DNA of 64,000 nucleotides. Source: an uncultured Treponema sp. (lineage in GTDB: Bacteria; Spirochaetota; Spirochaetia; Treponematales; Treponemataceae). The notes beneath the pieces are model-generated. The model searched no databases, had not been told where the DNA came from, and was given only the letters and a program-made list of their open reading frames with translations. Positions 59,672-64,000 of this stretch are shown piece by piece. Position 1 is the first letter of the stretch; every line of letters starts with the position of its first letter. Made by a program: the position numbers and the translations under genes. The stretch is from contig CASGDA010000004.1 in the NCBI GenBank assembly GCA_949300145.1, positions 1 through 64,000 of the forward strand, read 5' to 3'.

Positions 59672-61783
59672 TTACTCCTCTTCCTTGATTTTGAACGCAT
59701 TCACGCGCGCTTCCAAGTCGTCAAGGCAGGTACGGATTTCCACAGATACACGCGATATGTTGGCGGAGGAGGTTTTAAGATTCTCTGCAGCATCGTTACA
59801 TCTTTTTATTCCGGAATCAACATCTCCGCCTGTTTTTGAAAGGCGGTCACAATAGTTGGAAGCGGCTTCTGTACTGGCGTAAATACCATTCACGCTCTGC
59901 AACGCTGTTTCAGAACAGTCTTTTATCCGTCCGAGACAGGATGATATTTCCTGCGCGGAGTTACTTTGTTCTTCGGAACTTTGGCGCAGGCGGTTCATGG
60001 CATTCTCTATCCTGTCAATTTGTGCGATAGTGCTTTCAAAGGACTTTGCCACACCAACAGAAGGATCAGCAATGTCAGCAATGCGCGTCTGAATATTGTT
60101 AAGGGAAATACTCGAATCCTTTGCCTGCCTTGCGGTTGTCTCGGCAAGTTTGCGGATTTCACCGGCAACCACAGAGAATCCCCGGCCCGCATCTCCGGCG
60201 TGGGCTGCTTCAATCGCGGCATTCATCGCAAGCAAATTCGTCTGCGCCGCCACATCTGAAATCGCTTTATTCATTTCAAGCAGACCTGCTGAATCTTCCT
60301 TCACTTGAAGGATCTCCTTTGAGGACTCCGTAATGCGGCGCTGATATTCCGTCGCGTAATCCATAAGAGCCCGGACCAACTCTGAAACCGTGCGGGCGGT
60401 TTCGGAAGTCGCAATGATATTTTCCATAACACGGGCGATTGACTCCGCGGAATTTTCTATGAGCTGATTCTGTCCGGCTATTTCATTTTTCAAGCTTTCA
60501 GCTTCCTGCACAATATTGTGCACCGCCTTGTTTGTCTCGTCGATTGCCCTGCTTTGAATTTGCGCGGCTTCGATCATCATCTGGATGGAATCCCCTGTGG
60601 ATGCGACCGATCTGTCAATAAGCTCCGCCGAAGACGAAAGATTCTGCATCGCTCCGCTTAGATTGCAGGAAGAATTTTTAATATTCCTTATCAGGCGGCT
60701 TATGTTATCTGTAAACGTTCTGAATCCCTGCCGAATCAGGTCCGACTCTTTCGTGAGAAACGGCGTGTAATCTTTTGTAAAATCGCCTCCTGCAAGGATT
60801 TCACAGTCATCGGCAATGCGGCTGAAAGCCCGCGCAACAAGCCGAGATAAACAAAGAATCGCGATGATAACAACCACAAGCACTATTGAAACAACGAGTA
60901 TTATTTTAGACAGCATTGAAAAAAAGTCTTTTGTAAAATCTGCAAAAGGAACCTCACACACAAGATAATATGGAGTTCCTGAAATGCGGCTGCAACAGAA
61001 ATAAACATCCCCCATGAGCGTCATGCTCTTTTCATCGGTAAGATAGTCTGCAACGGAAGCTCCCGGCGGAAAAAGTGCGGATGTGGCAAAATAATTTTCC
61101 TGCATCACAAAACCCGGATCATCGTGGGTGATATACAGTCCGTCCGCTGAAACAAGGTGGATCTTTGAATTCTCGGAAAGCACCATCGACTGTATTACCC
61201 TGGAAAAATCATCCACCGCAATATCGGCCGCAACAACACCGACCACCGAACCATCTTTTATGACAGCCTTGGAAAGCGAAATGCAGGTTGCGTATGTCAG
61301 TGCATCCACATACGGTTCCGTAAAAACAACCGAGTCCGGAGAAGCAACCGCAAGCTTATACCAAATCCGTTCTCTGGCAATCCAGCTGTCTTCCCATAAT
61401 TGATCGATACTGTTGAATCCAAAGCCACTCTCACCCGGAACATGATATCCCTCTTCGGCATAATAAATCATAAAGGCATTTTCCGTTTTGTCATGAAGAA
61501 TTTTAAGGAAGGGATAAATCGCCTGCGGAGTATAATTATTTTCGATATATTGCTCGGCGACCATAAGCATTTTTATATCGGGAGACAACAATACATCTAT
61601 GTCCGCCGAAACTTTATCCATGGAAACAGAAACACGTGCAAGAACATCCTCCTGGATAGTCTTTGTTACAATCAATGAAAAAACAAAACAAAGTCCTACT
61701 ATAAACAAAATAACAGGAAACAGACAAAGGGCCTGTACTTCAAGCATGAGTGAAGGACGAAATTTTCTTTCTTGCATGCGCAT
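59672..61783 (-). CDS. Methyl-accepting chemotaxis protein with dCache sensor
   Basis: 703 residues from the ATG at 61783 (alternatives at TTG 61789 and ATG 61777). A membrane helix (about 20-42), an extracytoplasmic Cache-type sensor (about 50-285, with A-D-I-A-V-D-D-F), a second helix (about 290-315), a HAMP region and a long signalling domain. The signalling tip is [25 protein letters not shown], which binds CheA/CheW. No CheR-tethering pentapeptide at the end. The ligand is unknown; many dCache sensors bind amino acids or carboxylates. Confidence 0.94.
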   Translation of the reverse strand: MRMQERKFRPSLMLEVQALCLFPVILFIVGLCFVFSLIVTKTIQEDVLARVSVSMDKVSADIDVLLSPDIKMLMVAEQYIENNYTPQAIYPFLKILHDKTENAFMIYYAEEGYHVPGESGFGFNSIDQLWEDSWIARERIWYKLAVASPDSVVFTEPYVDALTYATCISLSKAVIKDGSVVGVVAADIAVDDFSRVIQSMVLSENSKIHLVSADGLYITHDDPGFVMQENYFATSALFPPGASVADYLTDEKSMTLMGDVYFCCSRISGTPYYLVCEVPFADFTKDFFSMLSKIILVVSIVLVVVIIAILCLSRLVARAFSRIADDCEILAGGDFTKDYTPFLTKESDLIRQGFRTFTDNISRLIRNIKNSSCNLSGAMQNLSSSAELIDRSVASTGDSIQMMIEAAQIQSRAIDETNKAVHNIVQEAESLKNEIAGQNQLIENSAESIARVMENIIATSETARTVSELVRALMDYATEYQRRITESSKEILQVKEDSAGLLEMNKAISDVAAQTNLLAMNAAIEAAHAGDAGRGFSVVAGEIRKLAETTARQAKDSSISLNNIQTRIADIADPSVGVAKSFESTIAQIDRIENAMNRLRQSSEEQSNSAQEISSCLGRIKDCSETALQSVNGIYASTEAASNYCDRLSKTGGDVDSGIKRCNDAAENLKTSSANISRVSVEIRTCLDDLEARVNAFKIKEEE

Positions 61784-61816
61784 AGTCAATTCCGAAAATT
61801 AAAAATAGTCCTTTTC

Positions 61817-61846
61817 AGTGTAATATCTCTTTTGAAGATTTGTCAA
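61817..61846 (-). promoter_or_regulatory. Promoter of the chemoreceptor gene
   Basis: Minus strand TTGACA (61846-61841), 18-nt spacer, TACACT (61822-61817). The -35 is covered by a palindrome. Confidence 0.5.
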
Positions 61847-61858
61847 ATATTTTGACAA
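61840..61858. promoter_or_regulatory. 19-bp palindrome over the chemoreceptor -35
   Basis: TTGTCAAA-TAT-TTTGACAA, perfect 8-bp arms. A likely operator for an unidentified regulator. Confidence 0.55.
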
Positions 61859-61919
61859 TTTTTTTACATTTTGATAAATATTTTTCATAGTTGTAAAACA
61901 GACAATAAAAAGATTCGTT

Positions 61920-62372
61920 CTATTTTTGCCGGCGTTTTTTCACTATAAGAATAATTCTGAAAACAGATGAGGCTACTGCAGTTCCGAAAGCGATGGAACA
62001 GGCCGCAATCAAAGTATCATAACCAACAACAACCGACTCTTCCAGTCTGCCCTGAACAACAGAACGCATCATGTAGAATATACCCCCTCCGGGTACAATA
62101 GGAAGAATGCCGGGAATAAGATATATTATCGCAGGTTTTTTAAAAGCAATGGCAAAGATTTCACTTAAAGAGGCGACAACAAAGGATGAGACAAAAAAAG
62201 CTTCCCCCTGGGAAAAATACTTTCCCGCAAAAATATACACAACCCACCCGGCAGAACCGCAGAAACCGCCGAAGAGCATATCCCATTTATTGCCGTTAAA
62301 GCAAAAAGCGAAAAAAAAGCTCGCACCGAAACTCCAAACCGCCGGAAAAAGAAAGTCCAGAATGTCCATCAT
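61920..62372 (-). CDS. ThrE-like threonine/serine exporter, small subunit
   Basis: 150 residues, about four to five membrane helices with the P-G-I-L-P-I-V-P-G-G-G-I-F-Y segment typical of the second half of ThrE-type exporters (DUF3815). It overlaps the stop of the larger subunit by 4 nt, so the two are made together. The pair exports threonine and serine using the proton gradient. Confidence 0.85.
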   Translation of the reverse strand: MMDILDFLFPAVWSFGASFFFAFCFNGNKWDMLFGGFCGSAGWVVYIFAGKYFSQGEAFFVSSFVVASLSEIFAIAFKKPAIIYLIPGILPIVPGGGIFYMMRSVVQGRLEESVVVGYDTLIAACSIAFGTAVASSVFRIILIVKKRRQK

Positions 62373-63148
62373 AAAAATCCCGTAAGAAACAAACCGGAAA
62401 CCGCACCGACGGAAAGACCCGCCGCTATCATAAGAGCCTCGACAAGCCGGGCCGTTCCGCTTACAAGATCCCCGCTGATAATATCACGGATGCTGTTCAC
62501 AAGCGCCAATCCGGGAACAACCTGCATTAAAGTCCCGGTCATAATGACAGAGGAATCAACAGGCAGATTGCTTACACTGATAAAATCCACGACTATGGAA
62601 ACAACCGCACCGGAAATGAGGGAAACAAGAAATCCGTTCATACGGACTTTTTCAAGAAAAAGAAGGGAAGCCTTCAATAAAAATCCGGAGAAAAAAGCAA
62701 TGGCGGCATCAAACAAAGAGCCTCCGAACATAAGCGTGAAAAACATGGAAGTAAGGGAACCTGCCAGCAGCAGGCTCCAGGCGGGATATACAGGGGAAGA
62801 GTCTATCCGGTGCAAAAGGAATTTCACCTGCCGGGGATTAGAGGTTTTTCCCCGTTTTTCGAGACGGCGGGACAAATCGTTCACAAGCGCAACTTTCCGT
62901 AAATTGGAGGCCCTTGAGAAAATACGGTTCATGAATGTGTGTTTTACGCCGTCTTCGCCGGAAAAAGAAAGAATCACCACTGTCGGGGTGACAAAGGCAC
63001 TGGCATCCGCCGCGCCGAGTGAACGGGCAATTTTCACGACGGTTTCTTCCGTGCGGTATGTTTCTCCCCCGTTTTCAAGCACAATAGTCCCGGCTTTTAC
63101 CGCAATGTCTTGAATCTCCGATTCCAAAATCCGGTCTGAATATCCCAT
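62369..63148 (-). CDS. ThrE-like threonine/serine exporter, large subunit
   Basis: 259 residues from the ATG at 63148; the promoter -10 ends 6 nt upstream and an upstream in-frame reading covers it. A soluble N-terminal part (G-G-E-T-Y-R-T-E-E-T-V, about 25-35, the DUF1212 signature) precedes five membrane helices with V-P-G-L-A-L-V-N-S-I-R-D. In some bacteria both halves form one ThrE protein; here it is split. Given the serine synthesis and breakdown genes elsewhere in the window, serine efflux would fit. Confidence 0.87.
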   Translation of the reverse strand: MGYSDRILESEIQDIAVKAGTIVLENGGETYRTEETVVKIARSLGAADASAFVTPTVVILSFSGEDGVKHTFMNRIFSRASNLRKVALVNDLSRRLEKRGKTSNPRQVKFLLHRIDSSPVYPAWSLLLAGSLTSMFFTLMFGGSLFDAAIAFFSGFLLKASLLFLEKVRMNGFLVSLISGAVVSIVVDFISVSNLPVDSSVIMTGTLMQVVPGLALVNSIRDIISGDLVSGTARLVEALMIAAGLSVGAVSGLFLTGFL

Positions 63149-63154
63149 GCGAAC

Positions 63155-63183
63155 AGTATAAATTCTAAAATGAGAATAAACAA
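63155..63183 (-). promoter_or_regulatory. Promoter of the split ThrE pair, leaderless
   Basis: Minus strand TTGTTT (63183-63178), 17-nt spacer, TATACT (63160-63155), 6 nt to the ATG. Confidence 0.6.
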
Positions 63184-63225
63184 GCAAAAACAAATATTGT
63201 CTTCCGGCAAAAAGGAAGCCTCCCT

Positions 63226-63254
63226 TTCTTTTCAATCACAAAATATGTTATAAT
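63226..63254 (+). promoter_or_regulatory. Promoter of MATE 3, near-leaderless
   Basis: TTCTTT, 17-nt spacer, TATAAT, 8 nt to the ATG. Weak -35. Confidence 0.45.
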
Positions 63255-63262
63255 CATAACCA

Positions 63263-64000
63263 ATGTCTGTTTCCGTCCAAAAAAACTCCGGCACTGTACT
63301 TGGAAGCGCCTCTATCAACCGGCTCATGCTGAAATTCGCCCTGCCCTCCATCACGGCGCAGGTCGTCAACATCCTTTACAGCATAGTTGACCGCATTTAC
63401 ATAGGGCATTTATCCGAAACGTCATCCCTTGCGCTTACAGGAATCGGAATATGCTATCCGGTAATAACAATCGTATCCGCCTTCAGTCTTTTTGCGGGAG
63501 CGGGAGGCGCGCCTCTGGCGGCGATTGAACTCGGCAAAGCGGAACACGATAAAACGGCGCTCGGCCGCGCGGAAAGCATCCTCGGCAACGCCTTTATAAT
63601 GCTGACAGCATTTTCCGTGCTGCTTACAGCAGGCTTCCTGATATTCAAAAGGCCTGTCCTTTTCGCTTTCGGGGCAAGCCCGGACACAATTCAATATGCG
63701 GAAGATTATCTCACAATCTACCTGACAGGAACTTTTTTTGTCCAGATAAGCGTGGGCCTCAATCCCTTTATCAATGCGCAGGGGCGGGTTCGCACGGCAA
63801 TGCTTTCCACAATCATCGGGGCCGCCGCGAATATTATCCTTGATCCGGTTTTCATTTTTGTATTCGGAATGGGGGTAAAAGGCGCGGCGACAGCGACCGT
63901 GATTTCACAGGCAATGAGCGCCGCATGGATTCTTCTCTTTCTGGCGTCGGCGAAATCCAGAATCAGGCTGAGGATGTCTTCCATCCGTTTTAGAAAAGCC
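63263..64000 (+). CDS. MATE-family efflux transporter 3, cut by window edge
   Basis: 246 codons stay open to the edge. The start (L-K-F-A-L-P-S-I-T-A-Q-V-V-N-I-L-Y-S-I-V-D-R-I-Y-I-G) and I-I-L-D-P-V-F-I-F-V-F-G-M-G are diagnostic of the first MatE repeat; the second repeat lies outside. No ribosome site precedes the ATG. Divergent from the threonine/serine exporter. Substrate unknown. Confidence 0.9.
   Translation, partial: MSVSVQKNSGTVLGSASINRLMLKFALPSITAQVVNILYSIVDRIYIGHLSETSSLALTGIGICYPVITIVSAFSLFAGAGGAPLAAIELGKAEHDKTALGRAESILGNAFIMLTAFSVLLTAGFLIFKRPVLFAFGASPDTIQYAEDYLTIYLTGTFFVQISVGLNPFINAQGRVRTAMLSTIIGAAANIILDPVFIFVFGMGVKGAATATVISQAMSAAWILLFLASAKSRIRLRMSSIRFRKA

Noticed and set aside
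1-64000. CRISPR arrays, rRNA, intact insertion sequences
   Set aside because: No regularly spaced repeats, no rRNA-like sequence and no transposase were seen on either strand.

Overview
The window most likely comes from a host-associated treponeme (Spirochaetota). The evidence is a 286-residue treponemal FlaB-type core flagellin behind a sigma-28-like promoter, a FlgM-like anti-sigma factor, bacteriohemerythrins, a methyl-accepting chemotaxis protein, a Rex/Sda/Nfn metabolic set typical of fermentative anaerobes, and several long proteins I can place only as treponeme-type hypotheticals. No rRNA, tRNA or CRISPR was seen. Species was not determined.

Layout. 0-3.6 kb: an edge-truncated gene, gene remnants, a YunG-like gene and an alkD-rsmE-UDG-like operon. 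3.6-12.5 kb: CDF transporter, PtsN-like EIIA, a short GH5-like protein, a lytic transglycosylase, the rex-serC-serA operon, a treponemal hypothetical protein, a thioesterase and ferritin. 12.5-23.5 kb: nfnAB, an aldo/keto reductase, two hydrolases, and a serine-degradation operon (ridA, transporter, sdaB, sdaA) with a divergent YheO/DauR-like regulator. 23.6-33.2 kb: cation/proton antiporter, CHASE2-cyclase/M48/SH3 cluster, two hemerythrins and metNIQ. 33-41 kb: outer-membrane protein, MATE pump, flaB, rsmI-flgM and a degenerate iron-ADH homologue. 41.2-41.6 kb: an AT-rich gap with several DnaA-box-like sites. 41.6-53.3 kb: a membrane-protein pair, the clpS-clpA-aat N-degron operon, xthA, rhomboid, prfA-dgt and a LysR regulator. 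53.3-59.6 kb: a compositional mosaic (GC-rich MATE, AT-rich helicase, GNAT-cytidine deaminase fusion, gene fragment, Vsr endonuclease between direct repeats). 59.7-64 kb: chemoreceptor, split ThrE exporter and an edge-truncated MATE pump.

The genes connect as metabolism and regulation. Serine synthesis (serC, serA) is transcribed with the NADH-sensing repressor Rex, whose promoter is flanked by two Rex-type operators. Serine breakdown sits in another operon with RidA, which disposes of the 2-aminoacrylate intermediate. NfnAB links ferredoxin and NADP(H). ClpS, ClpA and Aat form one N-degron proteolysis unit.

The most striking global pattern is promoter architecture. About twenty genes show a -35/17-18 nt/-10 promoter whose -10 hexamer ends only 5-9 nt before an ATG or GTG, usually with no Shine-Dalgarno sequence. 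Transcription would then begin at or within a few bases of the start codon. This implies widespread leaderless initiation and corrects several start sites (rsmI, metN, lysR, vsr and others). Operon-internal genes, and promoters with visible regulatory elements (flaB, ferritin, rex, ridA), instead carry Shine-Dalgarno leaders.
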